From positions 5,987,618-6,051,617 of the forward strand of contig CAUJGJ010000444.1 of NCBI GenBank assembly GCA_963170055.1: DNA of 64,000 bases, written 5' to 3'. A program made the translations under genes and the position numbers. This DNA is from Halisarca cf. caerulea (taxonomy: Eukaryota; Porifera; Demospongiae; Chondrillida; Halisarcidae). Below, piece by piece: positions 44,933-57,800 of the stretch (position 1 is the first letter of the stretch; every line of letters begins with the position of its first letter). Below the pieces are notes generated by a model, which saw only the letters and a program-made list of their open reading frames with translations, was not told the origin of the DNA and ran no database searches.

Positions 44933-45220
44933 TTAAAATTATCCACAGTGCAAACGAGTTACAGAATATCTGGTACAAAATGTCACTATGATGGTAAATG
45001 ACATCATCACAAAATGGAGGCCAATTGCGATCAGGTAGCGTTCTGGGTAGCGTTTAGTGATAATTGAGCAACGAAACAAAGGGAATATGTGCCTAGGGGG
45101 TCTAAATAAGGCTACATACTCCTTTGGAACCTTTGTCGACTTATTTTTTTATTGTTTGGTGATTCTTAAGAGGGGTTCGTCCGAACCCAACGAACCCCCC
45201 CTGGCTACAGGCCTGATGCT
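44753..45220. mobile_element. MITE with CAGGCC...GGCCTG ends, containing a (CA)n array
   Basis: CAGGCCCGTAGGCAGG at 44758 and its near complement CCTGGCTACAGGCCTG ending at 45215 form the ends. ATGCT lies directly outside each (44753-44757 and 45216-45220). The 458-bp interior holds a (CA)n array of about 85 bp (44846-44932) and no gene. The superfamily is not certain; a 5-bp duplication does not fit hAT. Confidence 0.6.
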
Positions 45221-46637
45221 TAAACGTAGGCCGCGAGTATAAAAGGGGCGGTAATGCTCAAAATTTTGCGTTTTGGTAAAACAAAATGGCGGAACGCCTA
45301 ACAGACAAGGATAGTATTGAAGATAGTATTGCAATCATGTATTACACAGCTAAGAACCCATACAAATATGCACTTTAGCACAATGGTACCATTGCATACT
45401 AAATCATTATCACCCCAAAGCGGAACGAGCAAATTTTTGAATCCTTCTTTAAAGGTGTTCGTGTGAACGTTTCTCGACGATCGTCACCTAAAGAGTGATA
45501 ATGAAGTTCTCAAGCCCAGTGTTAGAAATAATGGTCAGCATTCAGACATTGTCCGACCATTTTGGTGTTTTGTCCGACCCAAAAATGTTTGGGTCAGACA
45601 TTTGGCTGAGCACTACCTCATGTTCATTTCACACACACAGTGATGATACCAAGTCATTTGTACTGAGAATGTCTACTTATGCTTTCATTATTTGTTGATG
45701 CACATCTACTGTGGCACATGTGTACTTCTCCAAATGTATGTCCAAGCAATCCTAAAATTGTCTGACCCAAAATAATGTTGCTAGGACATTTTTCCATCCA
45801 TCACTTGCTCCTTATTTCTAACACTGCAAGCCATAGTATCCTTTCAAAAAGGTGCAAAGAGCACGTTTCAATCATTTTTGTGTCCCGCCGCTGGAAAGAG
45901 AAATGTCGAAAAGACCGAGAATCGCATGCTACTTTGCAAACGAAGAAGAAAAAGCTGATATATCCAAGCGCATGGAAGCTGTAAGAATCAAACTTGCTGG
46001 GAGAATGGGAGCTGTCACCATTAGTGATGTTTTGGAGGAACTGCTAAGCTTTTATGAAGACTGTTTGGACACCATCTCTCTAGATGACCATCAATCGCAA
46101 TCAGCATCTGATCCCACGTCAAAAAGTCAAGCATGAATCATGGTTGTTCCAAGGGGAATTCTGCAACCATGTTTCCAGACTGAAACAAGGTTGTTTCATG
46201 GTTGTTTCAGCTATGATTTTACATTGTCGGAAGGTTGAAATTGAAACTGTAATGGCCCTGTTACAGGCTCTTTTCAACCTTGAATATAGCTTGTTTCTGC
46301 AATGTATGTAAACCATGCGTATTCATGCCTGCATACTTAGTCTATAATTATTGTATATTCTCACTTATTTGGCTTACATTATCTATGTATGTATTTCACT
46401 CCCTATAGGGGTCTGCAGAATACTTATGTCAGACACAAGAATGAATTTAAATCACTGAATTAAAAATCAAACTTTTTCACAACGACAATGTTATGGTATA
46501 AAACATATGAGACAATTGAAAATCATGTTCATAAAGACTGTAAGAAACGAGTTAGGTAGATTAAATATGGCAGCAGTTAAAATATAGTATGTAAGTTAAC
46601 ACAATTAAAAAGCAGCTAGCTAGTGCTTTACTGCATG
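45221..46637. other. Mostly gene-free stretch
   Basis: Between 45545 and 45790 TTGTCCGACC and its complement recur, a small inverted-repeat remnant. A 78-residue frame at 45903-46136 (MSKRPRIACYFANEEEKADI...) is clean but unmatched. CATGGTTGTT/TTGAAAC-type short repeats occupy 46135-46260. Confidence 0.35.
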
Positions 46638-49038
46638 TTACTTTTGTGATCCTCTTCTGCAACTTGCACATTTGTCATTTATTGCATCGATGATGCATGT
46701 CTGAGGGTAGTTTGGATGTTTATCACTCACAAATCCTATGGAAAATGAAATGTTAATACATACGTAGTACATAAAATAAACCAGAAAATGTATTCCCTCA
46801 CTAATGATTGCTGCCACAACGTTTTGATCCAGAGCTGTATACCTCCCTGAGCCCCGTGCACTTGACCTGGCCAAAGTTTCTTGCACAAAAAAAGCAGCCA
46901 GTAACTTTCGGACAAGTTTGCTGGGCTGTCCACGGCTGCCATCTAGAGCAGCATCTAGTTTAATTTGAGATACAAACACCCCATATCCTTTGACAAGCTC
47001 CACCTAAGCATGAAAAATCCACAAAAGTAACATACTAGGGTAAACTTGGCATTTTCATTAACTCACTTCTTGTACTTTCCTACATTCAAACTACTCTATT
47101 AAAGTAAATTAAAATTCAATATAAATATACAATCATTAAGATTGGTTTAATATTGCAAATTCTATGCGCACATGAAGTACAACTGTATTTCCTTTTTAAA
47201 AGTTAACGATATACAGCATTCATGCATTTGTCGAATGTTGTTGGCTGTTGCTACTTTACCATTTTGTCCTGAGTTGCACAATCACCAGCTACTTAGTATC
47301 TAATATTTAATATGAATTCATTATAGAAATGCATGTTTATTCACTTTACAAAGCTTTTCCCTTTAAACTATCATAATGGCAAATTTTACTAGCCAGTCTA
47401 AAGAAGATTAATTGTTGAAGCCTTTGCTAAAGAAGGCTGTGCGACTATAAAATAGAGTAGGCCAAGTTTTGAAACACCCACCAGTTTGGGTTGATTGGAT
47501 AGGATCAACTGTTATTAAGATGCAAAACTTCTGGAAACAATCAAAAAGCTTACGCAGGATGACTACAAGACCTCACTGGACAAATTACAGGGTACTCTTA
47601 AAGAAAATGGTGTTATGTAAAGTTTCAAATTGTGCAATCACACCAAGCTATTAATTGATAAACAGATGTTGGTCATTTGTCAGCTACATGTGATTTGGCC
47701 ATTTGGCACGTCATTCAGGCCTGTTTGTCATAAAACTTTTAACAGGAAGTGCTGTATATGCATACACCAGTATGCTTCTGCTATGGATACAAAAAAGTCA
47801 TGAAAATCAAATAATAACTTAGTTTTCACTTTATCATAGTACTACACACTTGGATCACCAATCTAATGGTGGCAGTGAAGGGCCAACTACTCTATAACCA
47901 ATGCACAATTTCTTACCCAGATTGCCACTCATATCATATGCAAACTGCACCTGACCACATGTGATTATCATAGTACTACACACTTGGATATATGGCCACT
48001 TAACATACATACACCACACACACACACACACACCATAGGCAGATCCAGACTAAAAAATTGGGTGGTGCCTGACAGTATATCAGTAAATGCCATTCTGCTG
48101 GGATGCTATGGGTACTGGCAGTCTATTATCTATGGTACTGGTATACATTGTCACTTGTAAGGCTTCAATTAATTTGATCATTGTTGCGTATAAGCATTCT
48201 TTGTCATAAAAATGGCTGACAATTTGCGAAGCGCTTTTTAGTGTATAATACAAGAACGCAGAAGGCTAGTAATAGCTTTAAGCCTTTTCTTGATGTTAAG
48301 GATATTCAGGAAGATAACATTAATTTGAATCAATATGGTACCGTATATTCTCTAAAAATTCGGCACTCCATAATTTCGTCACCCATAGTTTTGTCTCGAA
48401 AATATCTCTAAAATTTGACGAAATGGCCATTTTCTAAAACTTCGTCGTGTTCTCCAATATTTCGTCATCCGAATTTTCAGCCTAAGATTAACTGTAGAGT
48501 TGATTTAAGTTTTGTGATTCTTATAGTGGTTCTTCTTCCTGTGCTTTGGATGGAGTATTTTCTGTTTTCGCTCAGCAAGTATAGGCCTACCATCGAGTGC
48601 GTGCGAAAAAAATGGCGGCTAGGCGACATGCTATCCCCTCCAAATTGCAAACCGTGCACCAAAAAGCTAAGTAAAGCACTTTAACATTCTTTTCGCTACT
48701 TTTTAGGGTTATTTAAATCATTATAGGTACGTATAATAGCCGAACTCTATAATTTCGTCCGCTCTCTAAGTATTCGTCGCTCAACTCTAAGGTTTTGTCA
48801 GCCTTTCTCATAGTTGGGAAAACAACTCTAAATTCTGTCATCAGACGAAATTTTTGTGAAACTAGGTGTGACGAATTTTTAGAGAATATACGGTAAAATA
48901 GTTGTCTGTATCTACTTTTACCTCAGTAAATCTAACTACTTTTGTAAAGCTCAGTTTTAGAGATCAACTTTTTTTCCTTGGGTTTGTGTCTTGGGATGGT
49001 GCCTAGGCACCCCAGGCACCACCCTAGATCCGCTTCTG

Positions 49039-49074
<36 letters not shown>

Positions 49075-51690
49075 CACATACACACACACACACACACAAA
49101 CCTGTCTTGACAGCTTGAGGAGCACCACGAAGTGCTTTTAGCTCTTTTTGAAGCTTGATCAATTCTGCCTCAATTCTTTTTTCCTTTTTCTTTTGAGATT
49201 GTTGCTGATTCAGAATTTCATCTTCCTCAAAGTCTAATGTAAATATAGGCATGACAGTTAGACAGGAACATGCTCACCACCAAAAAATACACGAACCTTC
49301 TAAAGATGGTGACTCATAGGGACTTGAATGATCTATGAGAGAACTGGAACAGGAATATTCTAAGGCTACTGAGGGAGATCTAAAGATGGTGACTCATAGG
49401 GACTTGAATGATCTATGAGAGAACTGGAACAGGAATATTCTAAGGCTACTGAGGGAGAGTAATTAGAGACACTGGCAGGAACTGGCTTGGGAAGGGGACG
49501 GGATGTCTTATACAGCAGTTGCCTGTTTGGGGTAGCATGCAGGTCTCGGCTGGCATACCCTACAGTGCTCTTTTTCATACTGTGTACGCTGCATGGATCA
49601 CTAGATGGAGATTTATCCAGGTTAATAACATTCTGAACTAGTTTCCCATTTCCCTTCTGTTGATAAACTGGGCGGACACCTTCAAAGCAATTTCGCTTTG
49701 ACCTATATTCATCATCGCTTGACTCAGAGTCCGGTGCTAATCTTCTAATCTCATCAAATCTCATCTTTGTAGCAGCTATATCAGTGAGACAGAGAAACAA
49801 CATGAAGAATACGGTACAGAGCATAAAAATGGAAATGGTAACCGATAAGCAATACCATTTTTCCACCACTTTACAAGGTAACCGCTGTCAGTCAACTGTT
49901 AACCTAAAAGTAACCATTAAGATGGGTTCACAATATGACGCAGAATGGTGCATTGCGTCACGTCACGTTGTCAGCGTCGAAATCAATCGAATATTTACAC
50001 AAAATGCATTGACATGTACCAATGCTCGCTCTGTCCAGCGTCATGACGCAGAGATAGAAAAATTTTCTATCTTGAGTCAATGACGTTCTGCAAGCACCAA
50101 TCAGAATGCCAGATTGTAGCATGTGACATCAAAGGAATGTGTAGAGGATCTTTAAGATGGACGAAAAGACACAAAAAGGCCTTATATCGAAGCTGAAGTG
50201 AGATTTGGCGTCTGACAAGTAAATTTCTTACAAGAGCTTGTGTTATTCCCCTTGCTGTCGCCTTCGTGTCAGAATAGGTAGAGTCAGAATAGGTAGAATT
50301 CTGAATCTTTTGCGTGCTTCTAGCCTATCTTGGATTGTGCCTGATTAGAAGATAAGCCCGATTTTTTCCGTGTTGCAGGCAATCCACGTGGTTGACATAC
50401 GACTCGATACTGCCTATTGTGAACCGTTTGACACTGGCCGTGCTACGCGATTGAAGTCAACGTATACGCAACACTCTAGCATGCGTCATATTGTGAGCCT
50501 AGCTTTAGTGGCTAGCAGTTAATGCTATTAGCGCTGAAAGGCCCACACTAAAACAAAGTGCCCATGTTAGTTCAACTTGTAATTCAACTTGAAGTAAGAT
50601 TATGTCTTTATACAGGTATACAAAGCAGAGAATTCTCCAAGTTTATGACGAAAGGAAACTTTGGGGGAAGCAATTAACATTTCCTGCTACCTAATCACTT
50701 GTATAATTGCAAATTAATTGTAATTCATTGTCAGTTTGTCACTTTAGAAGCAATGTAGAATCTCTACAGTATCTATTAGTCTATCACCCTTACATCCTCC
50801 ATGTTAGCATGAGTGGGCACCACACAACCCACGCATCATGTCCAGGTACAAATCTATGTTCCACCAATCTCCGTAGGGGGATCCTATTAATACTGAACCC
50901 GTCTTAGAAGCAGGGGATATGAGCCCACCCTGTAAGCTGCATTACTGACCATACACTGTCTAAGGAGTTCACTTGCCTTCTCATTAAAGTATGTAGCTAA
51001 GAGTTACCCCTTATTGTGCACCTAGGGTACTGCAGCCACCCTCTCATGGAAAGATACAACATAGTACAAAAAATTCACGGTGGTAACATAAAGATACCTA
51101 GTAAGGCTGAATAGTTGACTCAACTCAGGACCCAGGTCGTCTAAGTATGCCAAACCTAGAATTTAACTATAGTTGTCATTGAGTCAATCCTGTATTACAA
51201 TAGCATGATAAAGGCTGGGTGTTGTCACAGGTAGTTTGAATTTCTTTAAACTTACACACATTTCAAGCTATACACCTTACTTACCTAGTCTTTCTTTACC
51301 TTTTTGACGTTTATTGAGCACATGTTTAACCTTTTGTGGTGTTGTTGAATCTACCCGTGCTTCTTCTTCCAATCTGTCTTCTTCCATTATACCATCTTCA
51401 CTTTTCAAACCATCTACCAAATCGTCAACTAACTGGTTTAACTTCAATTTGTCCTCTACAAAAGAAAACTTCCTTCGATAACCACATAAATCTACATATT
51501 ACACTTCTATGTGCATATAATAACCAGATATCTTCAAAACAAAGGCATCGTAGAATCTACATTTCTTCTTGTTTCTTGCTTGCCACTTGAACTCAGCCAA
51601 ACATTGTGGTTTAACATTACCAGGGTCTTTAGCTTCTTTCAAAGGCATAACGCCGTACAAATCCTCCTCCAGCCAACGAATCAAGCAATG
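46638..51690 (-). CDS. BEN-domain protein gene, multi-exon
   Basis: Exons read on the minus strand are 51690-51525, 51455-51285, 49775-49297, 49233-49102, 47003-46802 and 46735-46638. The first has IRWLEEDLYGVMPLKEA and KKKCRFYDAFVLKIS; the second is acidic/basic; the third is Ser-rich; the fourth is a coiled coil (KRIEAELIKLQKELKALRG). The last two form the BEN domain: SKLVRKLLAAFFVQETLA, SSARGSGRYTALDQNVVAAI and, across a clean 66-bp intron, FVSDKHPNYPQT and INDKCASCRRGSQK. BEN domains bind DNA and recruit chromatin factors. The start is not certain. An 80-bp tandem duplication disturbs exon 3, and the phase between exons 4 and 5 fits only if a later GT of the (GT)n donor tract is used. The gene is divergent from the tnp2-like gene. 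Confidence 0.7.
48341..48893. mobile_element. TA-flanked MITE with iterated subterminal motif, in a BEN-gene intron
   Basis: Exact 22-bp terminal inverted repeats begin CCGTATATTCTC and are flanked by TA on both sides (48339-48340 and 48894-48895), as in Tc1/mariner-type insertions. Inside, variants of CTCTAAAATTTCGTC recur about eight times, mostly near the ends. The short frame in it (48415-48684) is not a transposase. Confidence 0.85.
49020..49102. repeat. (CA)n microsatellite abutting the exon 4 donor of the BEN gene
   Basis: On the minus strand the exon end ACAG is followed by GTTTGTGTGTGTG, so the repeat itself supplies the splice donor. Confidence 0.8.
49300..49459. repeat. 80-bp tandem duplication inside BEN gene exon 3
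   Basis: Units 49300-49379 and 49380-49459 are identical but for the last base. Each contains GACTTGAATGATCTATGAGA. Eighty is not a multiple of three, so the duplication shifts the frame and creates a stop near 49366. Confidence 0.95.
49870..51284. other. Large intron of the BEN gene
   Basis: No other gene is seen. Non-coding DNA lies between exons 2 and 3. Confidence 0.5.
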
Positions 51691-51807
51691 AGACTTACTA
51701 AAATCGTTTTTTTAGAACTCATTACGACGGCAACCTTCAGGGGAGAAAGCCCGTGCTTGCGGTTAACAAGACACGCAACGTGACGTTGCAGGCTCCTGTT
51801 TCTTTAC
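51691..51807. promoter_or_regulatory. Short spacer between divergent BEN and tnp2-like genes
   Basis: About 120 bp separate the first clear codons of the two genes, so a shared bidirectional promoter is likely. GACGTTGCAG and an A-rich run are present; no TATA box is evident. Confidence 0.45.
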
Positions 51808-52069
51808 ATGCGCGGGATTTACAAATGCACAGTGCAGATTTTTCAAGTCAGAAAAACATCAGATAATGTTATGAATGGGAACTTCGTGGACATCTACAGT
51901 GGCCGCTGCTACCAAACACTTATTGAAAGTGGAATTTTGTCACCCTCTAGTGATAGCAATGAAAGCCTATCTCTAACTCTCAACACTGATGGAGTACCAG
52001 TTTTTAAATCCAACTGTATATCTTTGTGGCCTCTGTTTGGGATGATCAATGAATTACCATACAAATTAC

Positions 52070-52070
<1 letters not shown>

Positions 52071-52106
<36 letters not shown>
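52071..52106. repeat. (GT)n microsatellite at the exon 1 donor
   Basis: AAATTACG is followed at once by (GT)n, so the donor of intron 1 is part of the repeat. Confidence 0.85.
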
Positions 52107-52110
<4 letters not shown>

Positions 52111-52564
52111 TTGTTTGTAAGAGAAATTACTCACATAATCTGACATGGCAAATGACCACTATATTGCTTGAAAATCGAACACTGTATGTACATACTTCGT
52201 ACATAGTGGCACTACGTACAGTGTATGTACCTTTTCCTCCAGAATTTCAACTGCGTGTACATACATATGTAGGTATACCCACTACAATTTGTTTGTCAAT
52301 GTTGCCACTGATCTTTATCTTGTATGTAAGTTCTCTGCATGCACTGCATGCCGTATTGACTAGATCTATTATACAGTATTTGAAATTTGATGCATTATAT
52401 TGTTTATAATAATATTATACTGATAGTGCATGTACATGCATATATTATTCATCAAGATATTATTATGTGTGACTATACGTACCTATATGTACGTATGTTA
52501 TACGTATGTATGGTACATGTAAAAAGCAACTATACGTATGTACAGCAATTATATGTGCAGTATA

Positions 52565-52741
52565 CAGTGGAACCTGTCTATTGCGGTCACCATTGGGGCA
52601 ATTTTTTTTGGCTGCTATAGACAGGTGGCTGCTTTAATGAGGTAGAATACCATACATTACTGCTGATTCGGAGAAGAATTAGTGGCTGGCACAGACAGGT
52701 GGCTGCATTACACAGTGACCACAATAGACAGGTTCCACTAG
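52565..52741. mobile_element. Tc1/mariner-type MITE in intron 1
   Basis: CAGTGGAACCTGTCTATTG at the left and its near-complement CAATAGACAGGTTCCACTA at the right end about 177 bp apart; TA precedes the left end. The right outermost bases have drifted. Confidence 0.7.
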
Positions 52742-53328
52742 CTGTATATGTATCTGTATCTGTATACAGTGCACATTATTAGCTGTAAGTACGTACGTAC
52801 GTACATATTAAGTCTGTTTTTACTTTACACAGCATCAGGAAGGAAAATATTATCCTACTGGGGCTTTGGCTTGGCAAGAGCAAACCAGAAATGTCCTTGT
52901 TTCTGCTATGCTGTACCTGTGACATGGTTGCCAAGGCTACGTTAATGAATATGCAGCAATTTAATGGGTTTTATGGATGTCCTGTTTGCTTGCAACCAGG
53001 TAAGTAATACAACAATGCTGCATGTATTTACTATCTATATACACATGTAATACGTGCATATGTACAGTATACATGTATCACACTTGTTTAATTTTTATTT
53101 AATATGCATATTAAGCTTAAATCTTAGGCTTCTTACCCCCCCCCCCCTCCCCCACTCTAAGCCACTCACATATGTATGTATGTATGTGTACATTACAGAA
53201 TTGATATAGAGAGAGCTAGCAACTTTTTGAACGAAATCTGATAGTACATATGTATATATTAATAATGACATTGACAATTGTGTAGAATTGATTATTATAA
53301 TGCTTTCCACTTGCTATATAATATTATA

Positions 53329-53502
53329 CAGTGGCCTCTGATTTATCCAACACTGATATATCCGGAAATCTGATTTATCCGAAGGTACTTTGTTACTCGT
53401 TAGGAACTATTTATGTACAAAGTATGCCTCATTTATCCACCACCTGATTTATACAGCAAATTATCTGGGGACAAATGCTGTCGGATAAATCAGAGCCCAC
53501 TG
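53329..53502. mobile_element. Tigger/pogo-type MITE in intron 2
   Basis: CAGTGGCCTCTGATTTATCC and the complement of CAGTGGGCTCTGATTTATCC form 20-bp ends with one mismatch, flanked by TA (53327-53328 and 53503-53504). Length is 174 bp. No coding sequence. The ends resemble Tigger elements and could be served by pogo transposases like those at 39.8 and 44.5 kb. Confidence 0.8.
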
Positions 53503-53517
53503 TATAATTGCATGGTG

Positions 53518-53561
<44 letters not shown>

Positions 53562-54668
53562 CGCATGCACAAACCTAATTACAGACAAATTATGCGTACA
53601 TATGCAGGCATTTCAGCACGAACTAAAAATGGAGGTCACATCCACATTTATCCCTTTGACGAAAACAATCCTTCTGGTACACAAAGAACTCATGCATCTT
53701 TTTGTTCAAATTGCCAACAGTCCTATGTCTGGTGGTCATGTAAGTTTCTCTCTTCTACTTAAATTGGCAACAACTGTTACAATATTATGTAAAAATAACG
53801 TGTATGTAGTTAATTACCATGCTAATGGTGATTATGTGTATATACCCCATGCAGGTATTTGGCATAAAAGGTCCTTCCTGGTTGTCACTTCTTCCTGCAT
53901 TTGACATTGTGAATGGAATGAGTGTAGACTATATGCACTGTGTCCTTTTAGGAGTCACGCGTCAATTACTTCACTTGTGGTTTGATACTAAAAACCATAA
54001 AGAGCCATTCTATCTTGGACACAAGTTATATGAAATTGACATGAAGCTAATGGCAATACAGCCTCCAACTGAAGTCAACCGTCTGCCTCGAGAGATTCGA
54101 TCATCTCTGAAATTTTGGAAAGGTTTGATTCAAATTGAGAAATGGTACTTGTCTGCATATAAACTCTATTTAATTTCTCTTTATTTGGTATAATATACAT
54201 ACTTTTTAGCGCAAGAATTGAAGAATTGGCTACTGCATTACTCCTTGCCTGTACTGCATGATTTTCAGTCTCTGGAGTTTTACTCACACCATGCAGCACT
54301 TGTGGAGGCAATGCATATCCTCCTCAGCAATGAAATTGATGAGCAAAACATGAAAATTGCCAAAAGCCATTTGATTTTTTATGTGTATATGTTTGGACAA
54401 TTGTATGGTAAATCTATAGTTATGGTCTTGACAATAATAATATAATTATACTCATATATGACTCACATACTTTTGTACTGTACAACTTTCTGTATTCAGT
54501 ATACAGAATGACCATGTTAATAATTTTGTATTGATTTGTTGTAGGTGAAACGTCTCTCTCTATGAATGTTTATCTTCTTCTACATTTACCATTGGTTGTG
54601 AGAAATTTGGGACCTTTATGGGCCCACTCATGTTTTCCCTTTGAGTCCTTGAATGGACTTATGCAGAC

Positions 54669-54761
54669 TAGTCTCGTTCCCAGCCCACACTTCCGCCGCC
54701 GCCATTTTTTCCGGCGCGAAAGGTGGTCTGGTATTTTTAGTGCAAAACCTTGGCACGGCCA
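54669..54761 (+). repeat. Left terminal inverted repeat of the DUF6589/RecQ transposon
   Basis: 93 bp; contains CCGCCGCCGCC and GGCGCGAAAGGTGGTCTGG. Confidence 0.93.
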
Positions 54762-54896
54762 ATTATTTTTCATGTGTATAATCACGTGCTCTACTCGTGA
54801 CAACCGCTCACCAATGACGTACGTCATAGCTATCGAAGTGCGATGAATGTTGTGAATTAATGTGAAAGTTGATAGTTATAGCCTTCGCTAAGTGCA

Positions 54897-57800
54897 ATGG
54901 CCTCACCTACGATAGAAGAGTGCTTTGTTTGTCATCGGTTATTGCAATCATTTCAAAGGTGAACTTTAGGAAGTAGTTCGGATGCTTTCGCATTTTTGAA
55001 GGCGTTTGTCGGAATAACAGCGTCAGCAGTAGCAGGGATGAATTTGTATACATGCAAAATATGTTTCAAGAGTCTCGAACGTGGACAAAAGACGGTTGAT
55101 GACTTGCAAGAGCTCGTTACCGCTTGTAGACAGTATTTTGGGATGCCCACTGCCTCGATTAAAGTTGCAGAACCAGACCAGTTTGGAAATGATGAAAGCA
55201 GTGAAAACGTGCATACGGATTCGGCAAATCCTGAAGGTAAATAAGCGGATATATGTAAATGCTTGCATATTTCTTTAGAAATATGACCTTCCCAACATTT
55301 ATCCTTATGTACTGTGTTTTACAGGTGACCAGCTGCAGGGTCCTCTTGTGACTTCCACACCAAAGAGAATGCGCATAGAATCACTGGCCATGGACCTTAG
55401 TGGTACATCGGAACCAAGCCCGAGGGTCAATGTAAGTTTGTGCTTGCAACTGTATAACTACACATGCATAATATATGGGTATTATGCATTGATATATTTT
55501 ATCCCATTTTTCTGATTCAGAGTGCAGTGTTATATATATATATAATCATACGAATTATTATTATCATATGTATGTGTATATATATAGGTTGCTGTCATAC
55601 GAAGAAATACAAAGGTGACGAGATTCAATGTTGCCAGTAAATATAAGAGACTTGTCATGTCAACACGGTATAAGAAGTCACCATACACTGCAAGAGTGAT
55701 GCTACGTCCGCAATCATCATTACGAGTGACTGAACTGCAGCAATTATGCAATTCTATGCGAAGGGAAGTTCACAAGATTTGTTCGCGGAAACACGGTGAC
55801 TCTATTTTGAGATCAATTTCAAGTGCTTCAGTTACTCACTTTTCTTGGCAATCTATATTGCAAGAAATTAAATCAAGAGCTCCAACTCTTTACTTTTTAA
55901 TCAAATCTATCATCTCCAAACAAGAGAAGCAGTTGCCTCAATTTACTGTTGGTATCATTGCAGGGGTATTGCTCAAGCATCGTAACAAGCATTTATGCCT
56001 TCCTCAAGCACTCATTTCAGTAGTAATGTATGCTGGACATTGTTCGAAAGAAGTGAGCTGCATGTAGAGCATGCAATGCCATACGTAACAATTGTCATGC
56101 GTGTGTGCATGTTATTCACATATTAATTTTATTTTCATGAAGGTATTTCATCGGCTGAACAGACTTGGATTATGTCTGAGTCATAGCAGGACCATCAAGA
56201 TGATTAGACAGTTAGGGGAAGAACATGATGCTGAAGTTCTTGAATGGAAGTATAAGTTAGAATTATCAGAAGAGAAGAATGCGGAGTTGGACCGCTCACC
56301 TAATCAGCTAGATTCTGAGTGCTTGGCCACAGTACCATGCAATGCCAATGATGAGATGCATATGGAGGATGACTCTTTAGAACATTCACAGTCTGCAATG
56401 TCAGGTTGGTTTGTGCCTGCATGCATGCCCCCAAGTGTGTTGGACTGGATATTAAATATTAATTGTAAATTACTAATTATATTGCTACTGTCATTTTCTA
56501 TTATATAGATTCTGAATCTGAGCTGTCTGAAGAAGGAACTTGCAGTGAATCTTCTACTATGAGTGTATTCACTACTACAGCTGTTAACACTCTACCACAG
56601 ACAGACATCTCCTCTTTTATCTTGATTGGAGACAACATTGACAAGACAGTCCGTCCTCGTCACATGTCAATGGCACACCAATCTCAATCACTCCATTACT
56701 TTCAATTTTATGCTGCACTAGATCGGATAGATTTCAGGAGTCTAGTGAATGACACCCCAATTGGAGATGTTTCTGCACTCCCGTTGTCTACCTTTCTTCC
56801 CAGCCTAGCTGACTCAGCTGCACTAAAAGAGAACTATGCCATTTTGATTGCTCGGGAAATTGTGAAAAAGTTACCTTATTTTAAAGTTTTTGAGGATTGT
56901 GTTCCAGACCACATACAGCATGAATATAGTGCCAACATGTGCATGAAGTCATCTATAGTGAGTTCATAATTATACATATATGATTAATCATATTCCTATG
57001 CATGTAAATTAAATATAAATTTGAAATTATTATAAATAATACGCCTTTATATGTTATGATTCAACATCTGCAGGTTCCTCTGGGTGTACTACCACACAAT
57101 GAAAATTCCACTGAAGGCATGGTGAATATCCTTGAGGAGATGAGTGAGTACTTGCCAGAAATTCAAGTTGGGAATGGAGACACATCTGTATTTCCCTTGG
57201 CCATGGGGGGTGATATGCTTACATGTGCACGTGCACGTGCACGGACCGCTCAAGATGTTCGGATAACAAGTTGTGGGAAAAAAGCCCTCCGTGGTCTTTA
57301 CCCTTTTCCTGGTGATTGGCATGCTAAAGTGAATTTTATGGAGGTGAGTTCTTTTAATATATATAATATATATATATCATGCATGCATAATATATATTAA
57401 TATATGTATTTCCATGCAATAATAATTGTTATAGTATATATTATATTGTATTAATATAATATTCTATTTCAATTAATTTTGCCAACAGGTTATATGGCAG
57501 CGATTATACAAAGCAGATTCTAGTCTACAAGGAGGAACATTGCAACAGTTGCGTAACTTAATTAATCGCCGAAATGTTGGTGCATCAGCTGTGAAGGGTC
57601 ATGTTAATGAAGTTGAAGATTTTCTTGAGCTTATTACAAGTTGCCACATTTGTGCTGTAGTGATGCACTATTTCAGGATGAACAGAATGGATGATCAACC
57701 GCATTCAAGTGTTTTTCCATTGAACATTACAACCTTATCTTTGGATCAGAGGTGGGCCTTGCTGTCAGCTAGCCTCTACGATATTATTGATAGGTATGTC

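Noticed and set aside
44624..45001. Open frames on both strands around the CA array
   Set aside because: They are dinucleotide-repeat translations inside a MITE; the plus-strand frame only extends through the repeat.
47469..47654. Possible exon in the BEN-gene intron
   Set aside because: Short plus-strand frame with no motif and no matching splice partners.
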